Origin: Utricularia gibba
Taxonomy: Eukaryota; Streptophyta; Magnoliopsida; Lamiales; Lentibulariaceae
Direction of reading: 5' to 3'
NCBI GenBank assembly: GCA_002189035.1
Contig: NEEC01000004.1
Span: 1,302,001-1,366,000 of the forward strand
DNA length: 64,000 bases
The notes beneath the pieces were generated by a model, which searched no databases, was not told the origin of the DNA, and saw only the letters and a program-made list of their open reading frames with translations. Position numbers and translations under genes: made by a program. The first letter of the stretch is position 1. Each line of letters starts with the position of its first letter. Below are positions 15,196-26,876 of this stretch, piece by piece.

Positions 15196-15407
15196 TTTAT
15201 GATATATATATCTAGTATGATAATTTAATTAATAATATATTTAAATAAATATTTTTGTATATAGATTTTACAGATGTGTTGTTAGTATGATATTGTTTTT
15301 CATGCATATGTTGAGAATATATAGAAAAAAAAAATTGAACCTTGCTTAATTAAGAAAAAAAACTCAATTTTGAAAAACATGAACTATATATAGATTTATC
15401 TTCTTTA

Positions 15408-16253
15408 TTAATTGATAAAAAATTTGTCCGAGTACTTATATGTGAGATGAAATGATGAAGCGTTTCCGGCTCTCCCTGCGTAAGCTGCGGTATATCGGTC
15501 TATAGACGTACGGAAGCGATATGATACGGCGTGTACAGTATACCAGTGTGGAAGATGAAGAAGGTGGCTGAGTAGAATTTGGGGTATGCGCATTCTGCTA
15601 TGCTTTTTAACATAAAAATCACTTGGGGTGGTTGGAGCTGCTACCTGTAGCAGCCCTCAGCCATCGTTTCTATGGTGGAGGGGCTCTGATGCAGCAATGC
15701 TTGTATACTCATAGTCGTAGGGTTCTGATTCACTACTGGATCCACAGCTTATGGCTTTGAAGCTTGTCCTGTCCGCCCGCTGTTTCCCGTAAGAAACAGC
15801 ATATGCAGACTGTTTTATGGAGGGGGTAGGTGAAGAAGGTGGCGTAGTAGAATTTAGGGAGTATGGGGGTGCTAAAATCAATATCCACAGGCGTAGGCTT
15901 TTAGTTTTAACAAGAGGGAGAGGGAGAGGGAGGGGAGGGGTGGCTAAAATGGCCGTGGAGTCAGAAGTGGAGTGCCGAGTCATTATTCCATTCCCTTTTC
16001 CCGTACATCGGGATCCTGTTGTTGCCCCATGCGGAGTGGAGATCAGTGCCATTGGGGGGATTTGTAGCGACAGCAGGCGCAACCCATGAACGCCGCTTAA
16101 CTTCTGCGTTGAATCTCGGTGATGTGAACCGTTGGAGCGACAATTTAAAGCCGCTGAAAATGGTCTCCAGGAAAAACTTCCGTTATCGTTGTTAGCACAC
16201 TCCCATACGTTTTTCCTGTGTATTAAATCACCCCCGCAATCTTCTGGATTCAC
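15408..16253 (-). other. Unassigned reverse-strand ORF region with a partial tandem duplication
   Basis: A reverse-strand frame is open from 16253 to 15657 (198 codons, but it begins with GTG). It contains NSTTPPSSPTPSIKQSAY followed by a Ser-rich tail ending LHHRNDG. A diverged second copy of the segment lies at about 15435-15600: the stretch coding for NSTTPPSSP recurs there as NSTQPPSSS. The composition looks protein-like, but I recognise no family and find no convincing ATG. It may be an exon of a small gene, or a decayed one, upstream of the divergent glycosyltransferase. Confidence 0.3.
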
Positions 16254-16441
16254 GGTGATGTTTCATGTCCCTCGCTGCGTTATTGGGTACGAGATTATCG
16301 AATATCAAGTGGATTTGATTCTGTTGGAAGACTTGTGAAATTTCATCGTGTTTGGATTATCTGGGAGTGGGACTCATGTTTAAGGGGTAAGGATGTTCGT
16401 CGTCTGGTACTGAGAAATCTACTTTCATATTGTAGTGAAAG

Positions 16442-17693
16442 ATGCTGCAGGCGAGAACAGGGAGCTCTGGTTCATTAGAGGAAGGCAACAATGGGGCGCC
16501 TGGTTTCAGAACGATAGGCAAATCTTGGAGACGATTTCCATTGGCATTGAGAACTCTCAAGGTGCTTTTGTTTCTGTTGGGAATTGGAATAGTCTTCTCG
16601 TTTCTGTGTATGTACACCAGCCGTTTGATTAAAGTCACCAATGAGCTCCCTGTGAGAGTAAGATTTCAACCTTGTGCTCAAGATCATGGGAATTTAGCAA
16701 GCTGGATTAGAGCTCCTTCTAAGGTGAAGCATGATATGAATGATACTGAGCTTTTTTGGCGATCTTCGTTTATTCCAACGATTCAGGAATTCCCATTCAA
16801 GAGGATTCCTAAGATTGCATTCATGTTCTTGACTAGAGGACCTTTACCCTTGGCTCCTCTTTGGGAGAGATTCTTCCAGGGAAACAAAAAGTATTACTCT
16901 ATTTATGTTCATACATCACCTTCTTATCAGCCTGACTTCTCCCCTTCATCAGTCTTCTATGGCAGGCAAATTCCAAGCCAGGTAACAAGCAAATCTGTTG
17001 ACCATGATTGTAGGAAAGTGGTGCTTTCTGATCACATTGCTGTGTTTTTACCAGGTTGCTGAATGGGGGATGATGAGTATGTGTGATGCTGAAAGAAGAC
17101 TTCTTGCCAATGCATTACTTGATATCTCCAATGAATGGTTCATCCTGCTCTCAGAAGCTTGCATTCCAGTAATGAGCTTTGATTTCATATACAGTTACAT
17201 TTCAAAGTCAAGGTACAGCTTCATGGGTTCTTTCGACGAGCCTGGCCCTTATGGAAGAGGACGATACAACACTAACATGTCACCTACAGTCAACCTCACA
17301 GATTGGCGGAAAGGTTCACAGTGGTTTGAGATAAACAGACATCTTGCAGTTAAGATTGTTCAAGACAAGAAATATTACCCCTTGTTTGAGCAGTTCTGTC
17401 GACCAGGCTGCTATGTTGACGAGCATTACTTCCAGACAATGCTGACCATGGAATCACCTCATCTTCTAGCTAACCGAACCCTTACATGGGCGGATTGGTC
17501 AAGAGGGGGAGCTCATCCGGCCACCTTCAGTGAACCTGATCTAACACAAGGTTTCTTTGAGAAGCTCTTCCGTGGTAAGCCCTGCGAATACAATGATCAG
17601 CTCGCCACTGTCTGCTTCTTGTTTGTCCGGAAGATTGCTCCCAGTGCGTTGGATCATTTGTTAGAGAATTCTTCCAATTTTTTAGGGTTCTGA
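16442..17693 (+). CDS. Core-2/I-branching-type glycosyltransferase (GT14, DUF266, BC10-like)
   Basis: Golgi type II membrane glycosyltransferase family, implicated in wall or proteoglycan glycosylation (rice BC10 is a member). Exons 16442-16981 and 17055-17693 (73-bp intron) give 392 residues. Residues about 36-55 are a single membrane anchor (LKVLLFLLGIGIVFSFLCMY). The catalytic domain starts at KIAFMFLTRGPLPLAPLWERFF. Strongly conserved blocks follow: VAEWGMMSMCDAERRLLANA, DISNEWFILLSEACIPV, RYSFMGSFDEPGPYGRGRY, WRKGSQWFEINR, CYVDEHYF and NRTLTWADWSRGGAHPATF. The protein ends SSNFLGF as expected. The intron count is lower than in many plant homologues, but the product is full length. Confidence 0.93.
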
Positions 17694-18009
17694 TTCCAAT
17701 TCAAAGCTTGCTTTCTTTCCAATAGTTTTTTTTTTTTTTCATTGAGACAAGCTGCAGCTTGGTCAGTGTGTCTCCCTATACTCAAAAGTCCTTTATTGAT
17801 GCTATGTTAAACACACTATTCCCACAGTTTAGATGCTAACATTAGTACTTCTTGGCTACATAAACACACACCATGAGAGGGTTATAAACAAGATCTCAAA
17901 GATGTGAAGGGATCAAGAGTAGAAGTCACCAAACCAGAAACAACTACACTTGAAACCCTGAACAAGGTATTAGAAAGTGGTACATTCACTAGGCCAAAAG
18001 CCTGCAACT
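17694..18009. other. Convergent 3' flanks
   Basis: Only about 316 bp separate the stop of the glycosyltransferase (+) from the stop of the GDH-like gene (-); 3' UTRs probably abut or overlap here. A T15 run lies near 17726. Confidence 0.5.
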
Positions 18010-21000
18010 CTATACACATCCTTGATCAGCCATGCTACTTGCGATCGCTAGGAAGGAGGCGATAGCAGCTCCATGAACCAGTACCCTGTACGAGAGATGC
18101 AGCAAATATGAGGTAACAGGCCGATGGTTGAACATCATTTATAAAGATTCATTGAGTGAAGAATGTGATGGTTGTCTTTACTCCGGACTCTCTTTGGAGT
18201 AACCAAAATCGCAGGCGGCTTTAAGAGTTCTTTGGTATGTCTGTTTCATTGCATCTTGTAGTTTTGTTTCAAAATCTTCAGGAGACCAATTCAAGTTGCA
18301 CTCTTTCAGTTCGAGTTCCCCAGCAACTACCTGCAATAGTTTGGCTGCTGCATCATCCAGAGACAGCTTGAAATGATATCAAGAGAGTTGGATACTCATT
18401 GATACTTACCCCTGCCACTCCGGCAGCTATGGAGGGGGCAACAAGAACGTTGGACTTCCTCAGAACATCATTGGCTTCAGGGGTACATGGCATGTTGGAG
18501 CCTAAGAGTTTTAAAACAAATTCTTGTTGAAGGGTAATCAGGAATCTAAGGCTATATACTCAGAGCAGGGACTCACCTTCTACGAGAATACGGCAACCTG
18601 AATTAACCAAATTGATGGCATCTGATTGATCAATCTCGTTCTGGCAAGCACAAGGAAATGCAACATCACAGCTTTCACTCCAGGGCTTTGCTTCATCATA
18701 GTACTTAGAGCGGGCATACGTTTTGGAGTAATCCCTGTAGCTGATTCCCATGAGCTGATGCATACCAACATTTAACAGCAGCAGAAAACAGTTGCAAACC
18801 TCAGACTTCTGTTCTGTTCTTTTATTTCTCTTAGGAAGGATATCTTCACGAAATCGAAACCATCCTCATCCATCAGATAACCCTTTGAATCTGCAGGATA
18901 AAAAAAATGCATTAGTGATACCATCATGATAATGGGTGATTTACTAAAGTAACTACCCACGCAATATTGCAACAGCAATAACACAGGAAATGAGGAGCTT
19001 GGCAAACCTGAGACAGTGACTGGTACTGCACCGTATGCAATAAGTTTCTCCAAAACATGCATTGATATCTTTCCAGAGCCACTAACTGCACATCTGGAAG
19101 AATGAATTTTTTACACCAGGGCTAAGAGCCAAAAGATGCAAAGAGGAAAAGGAAATTTCAGGCAATGACATCAAGAATGTGGATCCCAACCTGAGCCCCT
19201 TGAGATCTTTATTCATATCAGCAAGCATGAGTTGAGCAAAGAAGACCTGAAAATCATGGAAGCCATATTCCAATGACGAAGCTAGAAGCATACTGGAAAA
19301 AAAATAGATATAGTTACCAATCCATATCCTGTAGCTTCAGTTCGAAGGCTAGAGCCGGACCAGTTGACTCTGGGTCCTGTGAAACTACCCTGCAAACTAA
19401 GTCATGAATAACGGATTGCCAAAATGGGATGACTCCACGTTAGCATGTCCAGCTCTAGCTAAAAGTAAAGACAACGTAGAATTCAATACATTTTATCAAA
19501 TGTGAGCATAGGTGACACAGAACAACCTGAGAATGACCAACCAGACGCCTATAATGACCATATAAATAACCCATTTCACGCGTTCCGACCCCCATTTCTT
19601 CTGAAGGAAGATCCTGAGTATTCCCTTGAGTTAGAAGAAGTGCGTGACTGAAAACTGCAGAAGTAAACTGGATAATACCTTATCTGGACCCAAGTAACGG
19701 TACAGCTCGTTCATGAAGCTTTGACAGAACCGCAAGATCTGCATATAATTACAATTTTGAAAACACAGGTTACTGTTTGCATGACATCAAATGGACTATG
19801 GCACCAGATAAAACACCTCACTGTTACTTTTTCCCTTAGGATCAAAATCACTTCCACCAGAAGAGCCTCCAAGTCTGTATGGAGATAATGCATTCTTTAA
19901 GGTCTGCATATACAATAAAAACAAAGCATGAATCGAATAACATGAAAAGAATTTTCCAGAAATGATTTCGCGTATCAGATACCAATTTAAGCATTTAGAA
20001 TAAGGAAAAGGTCTATAATACTAAATGGTGAATAGCAGAAGCATCCAGAAATAAAATTTAATAGTTTCAGACAGCAGTTCAATCAGACTCAACATGTTTT
20101 CTGAATTATATAGCAGCAGTCAACAAATGATGGTAGTATGCAACACCTGTTCAAAACCAAGAAACTTTGCAATGCTCAAGTTCATCGAGGGATGGAAACG
20201 CAAACCACCTCTACACGGGCCCAGGGTCTGGTTGAAGTGAATGCGAAATCCTCGGTTAATATGTGTCTCACCCATGTCATCAGTCCATGGGACCCGAAAG
20301 ATGATTATACGCTCAGCTTCTAGCAGGCGTTCCATGGAGTTGACATAGCTGTAACATTAAGAGCCACAGCATGAACCCATATGCTGGTCCAGGTAGATAA
20401 AAATATATACAAATAACAAAGAGATCGCACTTGGAATTTTTTGAAATTACTCTTTCTAGAGCATGAACGGCTTCTTGAACAGACTGGATAAATTCAGCTT
20501 CAAGAGGATCTCTTCTCAGTACAGCTTCAACAATAGAACTAGCAGTTTTCGACATAAGAGCTGTCCCAGTGGACTCAGCACCGGAAATAATGTAACAGAT
20601 GCTATCAGATAATGAACAATATCCAATGGACATCAAAAGCATATCAATATGAAAACACATGGAAGCTCTCTATCATAGCATGGAAGTCAGAGGAAACCTC
20701 TTCTTCATGCTTATTAAAGAAAGATATAATTTTCATTGGAGCACAAAAACAGAAGAACGCATATAATTAAACAAAGAAACCGAAAGAAAAGAGAAGAAGC
20801 TAGGCAATAAAGAACTCCACATGCTAAGTAGAAAAGACACTACATTGAAATACACCTTTTACATAGATCGGCTTCTCAACAATTATCTTTTCTTTAGATG
20901 CTTGCTGTAGCCTAAGTGCCTCTTTGTGAAGCAAGCTGTTATTGTGCTCCTCTAGAGCACTCATCTGCATATTCCTACTACCTTCATTTCCATAGGGGTT

Positions 21001-21411
21001 ACGCCTATGCTTCCTGCCATACTCTCTGCACACTGAACAGAATATTCTAGCTGTGTTATCCCGAATATCAGCATAAGCCCATTTGTACGTGTCCGCCCAC
21101 TCCTCTCTCCACCTTTTAACGACCTTCTTCTTCCTTTTCCCAGACTGTGTCTTTAAAAAACCTGGATCTTCAGATGGATGTTGAGAACCCATAATAAGCT
21201 TGTCTTCAGAATTATCTTTTACAGAGGAATCATGGGATTGACCACCAAGAAGAGTTTCATCTGCATAAGGCGGGTCATCATCCCCAGGGCCTATTTCCAA
21301 ATCAATCTCCTCACCAAGTTCCCTAACAACAAGATGATGCCTATGAGCCTGCTGGATTAAGTTAATATCATCCATTCTAGTAGTCATACCAACTCCAGAT
21401 GGAAGCAACAT
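18010..21411 (-). CDS. Zinc-finger/glutamate-dehydrogenase-like protein (At1g51720 type), likely pseudoenzyme
   Basis: Fourteen exons: 20856-21411, 20431-20560, 20147-20348, 19817-19903, 19679-19738, 19527-19613, 19318-19389, 19191-19246, 19008-19093, 18800-18890, 18577-18734, 18410-18501, 18182-18330 and 18010-18085. They join in phase to 633 residues, close to the Arabidopsis relative. Residues 1-185 are a plant-specific extension with a C2-H2-like finger (CSVC at 125-128, His156 and His162). From residue 229 the chain follows bacterial NADP-type GDH: FNQTLGPCRGGLRFHPSMN, GFEQTLKNAL, SDFDPKGKS, and a Rossmann loop VSGSGKISM. Against C. symbiosum GDH, Lys89 is Arg275, catalytic Lys125 is Ser311, catalytic Asp165 is Glu351 and Ser380 is about Ala562; Lys113 is kept (Lys299). 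I infer loss of GDH catalysis and a regulatory or binding role. The protein ends ADQGCV. Confidence 0.93.
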
Positions 21412-22947
21412 TCAGCATAAGACCTTCGTCATAAACTACAGACAGCTAAATAACCCCACGATAAAATTCAATAAGTACTAGGATCATTTTTCATCATGAC
21501 AATCTAACCCCATGAGCATATTAAAGCTGAATGAAGTATGAGGATCCAATTATTTCAGTTTCAATCTAGAAACTGAATCTTAAACTCCCTTCATTCACCA
21601 ATTCCAGTATCTTCAGTGAACATACGGTAGGAGTTCCATTTTTTTCATCAAGGCAGCTGTATCGTAAAACAGTACCACGAAAACAAAACAAATTTTCCTT
21701 TTTCGACCCAAACCAGCTATCCAACTACTAGTACGGAGAACCTGCAAACACCAGAAAGCATTTAATTGATCAAACCGTAAGAATTGATATTTCGTTTATG
21801 TTACAGAAATGCGTTAGCAATAAAACAAAAAAAATCATGAAAGGGAATATTTTGACAATCTGGACAACAAGCAACAACCACTACATTTCCGAACCAATGA
21901 AAACCACGAAGAAACTACACAGGCTCAAGTTTCCAAACCCAGAAAACAAAAACCAATACGCCATAAATGAAAATAGTACCTCAAAGGAAATGTCTCGAAT
22001 TTGCTATCGGTGAAATCTAAGGAAATCATTTCACAATCTCGAAAACAAGCTACAAAAACCACACCTCCGAAGCAATGAAAACCACGAAGAAACTAAACAG
22101 GCTCAGGTTTCCATACCCAGAAAACAAAACCAATACGCCATAATGAAACTAGTACCTCAAAGGAAAAGCCTTGAATTCGCTATCGCTGAAATCTACGCCT
22201 GGGGTTTGTTCCTAATGAAAAGCTAATTAATGGGTATCACCTTCCGGATCGGATCACCTCCTCAAATGTTTCTTACAAGAAGAGCAAAACGTCCGGAACG
22301 CTCGGCTTCTGAAGGGAAGACAAAGAACGGCTTCTGAAACAACAGCTTGAGTTTTAGGATGGCGCAAAAAGCGACGGAGTGAAAAAAAGAAGTCAATTCC
22401 AACTACTACCGTTGCTGTTAGCATCGAGAAAATGACGCCATTCAGAATTAATTGCAGAGCAGACGAAGAAAGGGCCGAGCGCCCATTTTCGTGTAAACAA
22501 CACTAAAGAAATAATCGATCCAAAATTACGAACTTTGCCCAAGCGCCATATTATTGCAAGCAGCAAATTTGATTCTCCCGGTGGATTCTCCAGATCGTTA
22601 ACATTAAGTTTGTCCTGTCTTCAGTTTAATTTATGATTTCTATGTAAAATACGAAGTTTAGACAATGATGCACCGACATGGCATTCATATGAGAAATATG
22701 CTTACAAACATTACATCCGCATCAAGGTATTCATGCACCCAAAGTAGCTTAACATGAAGAGAAGTGATTGCATTACCAGCAGGCAACTGGAAAGTTTAGA
22801 TCTTTGAGTAAAAAATTTCCAGAACATTCAGTTTCAGTGTTGGCTGAAGCTCCCTGGGAGGTTACAGTGACATGAAACCGGAAAGGCGTAGCGTTCATTC
22901 TTTTAAACTGGAGCTTTAGCAAAGGCAAGCACATGTAGCTCTCTTCT
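21412..22947. other. GDH-like 5' leader with introns, and RPS15A 3' flank
   Basis: Reverse-strand splice donors (GAG|GTACTA) at about 22153 and a related one near 21976 suggest 5'-UTR exons and introns for the GDH-like gene; its start is probably near 22450. 22500-22947 is unassigned sequence and the 3' flank of RPS15A. No further gene is supported. Confidence 0.45.
21862..22200. repeat. Tandem duplication of about 178 bp in the GDH-like 5' region
   Basis: Two copies, about 21862-22022 and 22040-22200, with period close to 178 bp. Shared blocks include AATGAAAACCACGAAGAAACT, at 21896 and 22074, then AGTACCTCAAAGGAAA with a reverse-strand splice donor in each. The copies differ at scattered positions, so the duplication is not brand new. 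Confidence 0.75.
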
Positions 22948-24069
22948 TCAATAGAAGTATCCGAGCACTTGCCCACCTACTTTCTGTCGAATCGCCTCTT
23001 CGTGGTCCAAAACTCCATTAGGGGTGGTGATCACGACATAACCCCACTGCAGGAATAAAAGGCGAGCAGATTTCTTAATACAAAGATGACAAAGAACACT
23101 ATTACGGTTAAACTAGTGCATCTTAGAAGCTCAAAGGCATCAAGACTTTGAATGGCATCGTTCTTCCATCAAAGGCAATGCAACAGGGGGACAGCCCTTT
23201 TTTTCTATACAACCGTTGATGAAAATGCATCTCCATCGTCTTGGACGTGAAAAGATAATGGCATTACAGATGACCTAGGAGGTCCAGATTCCTTCTATGC
23301 AATCTCCCCTGTTCGGACCAACAATTCACTATTTAACCCAGCAGCCAAAAGCAATCAGCTATCAATGCTACTTGACAGCCAATAATTCACCATTTGGACA
23401 AAGGTTTTGTTCCATCACACTTTTAACCCAACCCGCTTATGATAAGACTCATTGAAAATCAGCTAGAAGGTTTAAAATTCTTTCAATCCAATCATCAAGA
23501 CTGTTGAAGTAAAAAGTGATAGTATTGTTCCATCGCAGATAGTACACCCACATTCCGCGTACATTGACGAAGAAAACCACATAATTTAGCAGACCAAGCA
23601 GAAATGCAGATCTATAAGAGCAATGGCTACAAATACTGACCTGATGAGTGGGAAGGTAACGTGTTTTGAACGCATCGATATTTTCCGCCTTAATATCTTG
23701 CCTATACATAATGGCTCGGCAATCAGTGACCCTCCCCAGCAGCTGCACCGCTATTTTCTCCACTCTATGCTGCTCGTGCACTTCAAAATCTTTGATATAA
23801 CCTGCAATTTCGCATCTTTTTTCATTCCTAATACCTACGGAGCGCTTTGAGAACACCCTTCTTTTTTCAATTCAAATTTATTCAATGCGATGAATTCTCC
23901 GAATCGTACGACTATAGAAAGTAATAACAGTACGCATACCACGATACTTCATGATCTGCAGAAAAGAGGAGATGATATTGGAGGTTGGTTTCAGCTCGGC
24001 GGAAGCGAACCCTCTCTTCTCAGCGTTGACGATCGTTCTCAGCGCCTCGTTGAGTATTCTTCTTCCCAT
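22948..24069 (-). CDS. RPS15A: Ribosomal protein S15a (divergent type II, RPS15aB/E-like)
   Basis: Small-subunit ribosomal protein of the uS8 family. Exons 23940-24069, 23641-23801 and 22948-23046 give 129 residues: [20 protein letters not shown], then [20 protein letters not shown] after splicing CGTG|GT to AG|GTTATATC, then [15 protein letters not shown], and a last exon starting [19 protein letters not shown] and ending VLGYFY. The [19 protein letters not shown] start and the divergent middle resemble the plant type II S15a proteins (At2g19720/At4g29430), reported to serve mitochondrial ribosomes, rather than the very conserved cytosolic form. The second intron is long (594 bp) and holds no other gene that I can see. 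Confidence 0.93.
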
Positions 24070-24459
24070 CCTGCGCTAAACCCTCACTCTGGACTCCCCA
24101 ATTCAGCGTTGTCTCGCGGCCTTAAACCCTAGACCCACACGTAAATGCAAGAACATAATATTATTGCAAATATTATTTATTTATTTACTTTCCCACAAAT
24201 ATAATATGAATATCCAGTAAAAAAAATTAATCAACATTATCCCATTCTTAACCTAACCTGCAACGAGGCAGGCAAATACAACACAGATCAGATATAAATT
24301 CTGCATCATCTTGTTTTCCCTTCAGTTCCCAGGCCTCAACAGCTTTCCTCTCCCCAGCATTTCCGAATTCAAACTCAAGAAACGTCGGTGATGCAAAGAG
24401 GTGCAGGGCAAATGGGTATGCAGCCATCTAATCTAGTCATCATTTGAGACCAGCTTCTG
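24070..24459. other. RPS15A promoter / pseudogene flank
   Basis: About 390 bp between the RPS15A ATG and the crooked-neck pseudogene. TAAACCCT boxes near the ATG (24075-24130) are telo-box-like elements common in plant ribosomal-protein promoters. No gene seen. Confidence 0.4.
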
Positions 24460-25114
24460 CTACTTCCATCTGATTGCAGCTTCCAGGATCTTGAGATTTG
24501 TGGTTTGAGTTTCTTCTGGGAATAAGTAGTCGATGTACTCCTCGTACCTGCAACAGGTCTGATTGTTATGGAAGAACCACCCATTTACAACAGGAGTAGC
24601 TGCAGGCCAGCCACCAGGACTTGGAACACATGCTACTTTTTGCAAAGAGAATGAAACGAAGTGAATACCCTGCCGGAGCATCCTCAGATTTTATCTGCTT
24701 TCTCGTTTTTTCAGTTTCTTGGGTATCTTAAAACGGATCGATTCAATGTTCCCGAGCTCTGCAAAGCTGCTTTTCATGTTCAACCACTCTTCCAGCAGCA
24801 TGGCTCTATCTTCTTATAGTTCTGGGGCGGAGTTTCTGAAGTGGCTGAGGGCTCTTTCAAAAACAGCTGGTGGAAAGTAGATGATTAAGGGAAAATATGC
24901 AAGAAGGCTAGAAACCAAATGTATCATGGGGTTTAAAATCACCTCTTGCACGTTCAACACAATCATATTCTGGGAGCCCAGTAGATGATGTTGTTGTCTT
25001 CGGGGAGGCCAGATTCTGGAACTTCTTCAACTGCAGATGCCTCAAATTTGGCATAGATGATCCACACCTTCAAGTGTTTCGTTCTGACTCAGATATTGCA
25101 AAGTCAATATATGC
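24460..25114 (-). pseudogene. Crooked-neck-like (CRNKL1/CLF1 splicing factor) C-terminal pseudogene
   Basis: Degenerate copy of the last part of the HAT-repeat spliceosome protein crooked neck. Recognisable pieces in order: AYIDFAISESERN, then after an internal deletion and frameshift LKVWIIYAKFEASA, then VFERALSHFRNSAPEL, a stop where Lys is expected (TAA), RAMLLEEWLNMKSSF, PKKLKKR, a 2-nt frameshift, KQIKSEDAPAG, a conserved intron position, and YEEYIDYLFPEETQTTNLKI. A TAG replaces the Lys codon in the expected WKKQK end (WK-stop-QKL). Introns are kept, so this is a duplicated and decayed gene rather than a processed copy. Nothing upstream of 25114 resembles the rest of the protein. Confidence 0.85.
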
Positions 25115-26636
25115 CTGCCATAGGAGTAGATAATTAGATCGGAAATGAAAATAACAAAAAGACCTGAAGCTTGCGCAATGTAATTTATGAAAGGGATAAA
25201 AAAAACTAGCCATGGATGAGAGGCCTTTCCTCTGGTATTTCCAACCTGCCAGTCTATTCAACAGAATACAAATGATTCATTCCATCCATGACTCACTTCC
25301 AAGAGTTCAGAAGCACAGTGTACAAAAAATCGCCAACACTACTACACACAATGCACGAAAATTTCGTACTCACCAAGATACCACAATTACGATCACCCCA
25401 TAAACGAACATTAGTTTATACCTGAAAACATTATTTAACAAAAATGAAAAATCGAAAGTGCAGTTGTCCGAAAACTTCGATATCAAAACATTCCATAAGA
25501 ACAGGAGACATCGTAAAGGAAGAAACTTCGCCTCCGGAAAAACTGAGAAAGCGCTTGAAGAAAATAAACCGAATTCCAGGTTCGGAAATCCTTCATTACC
25601 CAACTCTACCTGTGTCGAAGGCTTAAAGTCGACGTAAAAACAAAAACAATAAAAAAGAAAAAGAAATACAAACCGGATGTTTTGAAAAATGTAGAATACA
25701 CAAAAGGCCAACTGCATATGGCCCATGGACTCATCAAGATTCATTGGCCCATCTATCAAAAGGCCCATATTTTTTAATGGTTGGGATTTAATGATGGTTT
25801 TCAAATATGTTTTATTTAAGATTTACGTTTAGGAAGAAGCTTTAAATTAAATCATTAATTTAATTTAAAATAAATTAAAATCATATATATAATTATTAAA
25901 CATTGAGAAGATAGTAGGTTTCATATTAAACCACGTATTTATTTCTAATTTAACTTTCTTCTTACTTTTATTTCAAAATAAATATAAAGTTAATTATTTG
26001 AAAATACAATCTAAATATTTTTATAATAAAATATAACATATCTAAACTTAGCTATCAAACACATTTTATATCTGAAATTATAAAATATATTTTATATTAA
26101 ACTATATAACTAAAATCTTAAATCAGCTATCAAACACCACCTAAATCTTATCCCAAAAAGAATGATGAAGTGTGAAATATGTCACGATAGGACTCGTAGT
26201 GTATTGTACAACTAATGAGTTTATAAGAGCCCGTATTGAACCAATTTTGTCAATTTAGTCAATTTTTTCAAAATTAATTCCCATTGTCACAAAGAAAATG
26301 ACTCAAATGAATTTTTAAAATTAATTAATTCCCTTATCAAGAATAAGTTCTATTGCATAATTCTGTTCTCTTGGATTAGATGCCAAGTGTACCAATCACA
26401 TCCATGGACATTGGAGAATCAATTTTCTTAAAAACCAGCCACAAATTAGATATGCGGCCAATTTGTGGGTCTGTTATAAATTTAGTATAAATAATCAATA
26501 AATAGTTTTAATTCATCATAAATTATAAATTAAAAATTTTGAAAAGGAAAATCCTAGGCAGGATTAAATTGAAATCATGATTATATTGTGAAATTAATTT
26601 AGAAAATCTGTGTGAATCTTCTCAGGAACAAGATTG

Positions 26637-26644
26637 GAATATTC
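26637..26644 (+). promoter_or_regulatory. P1BS phosphate-starvation element 1 (GAATATTC)
   Basis: Matches GNATATNC, the PHR1 binding site, 346 bp upstream of the PECP1-like ATG. Confidence 0.6.
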
Positions 26645-26697
26645 TCCGGCAGTTACACATCCACGTTTTCTTTTGTTCCACGAATTTCCGGAAATAA

Positions 26698-26705
26698 GAA
26701 TATTC
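26698..26705 (+). promoter_or_regulatory. P1BS phosphate-starvation element 2 (GAATATTC)
   Basis: Second perfect match to GNATATNC, 285 bp upstream of the ATG and 61 bp from the first. Confidence 0.6.
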
Positions 26706-26876
26706 GCTTATTCCTCGATTTTCCTGTTAACGGATAAGCGGATACCCACCGTCGGATCACTTTCCAACGGTTGAGATCATCCGGAACGAGGGAAAATGGA
26801 GCTCAATTTCGAATGGCTCAGCTTTCTGTCTTCGCTTCCATGATCCCACCTCCACTTCCAGAGTAATATTCCGATG

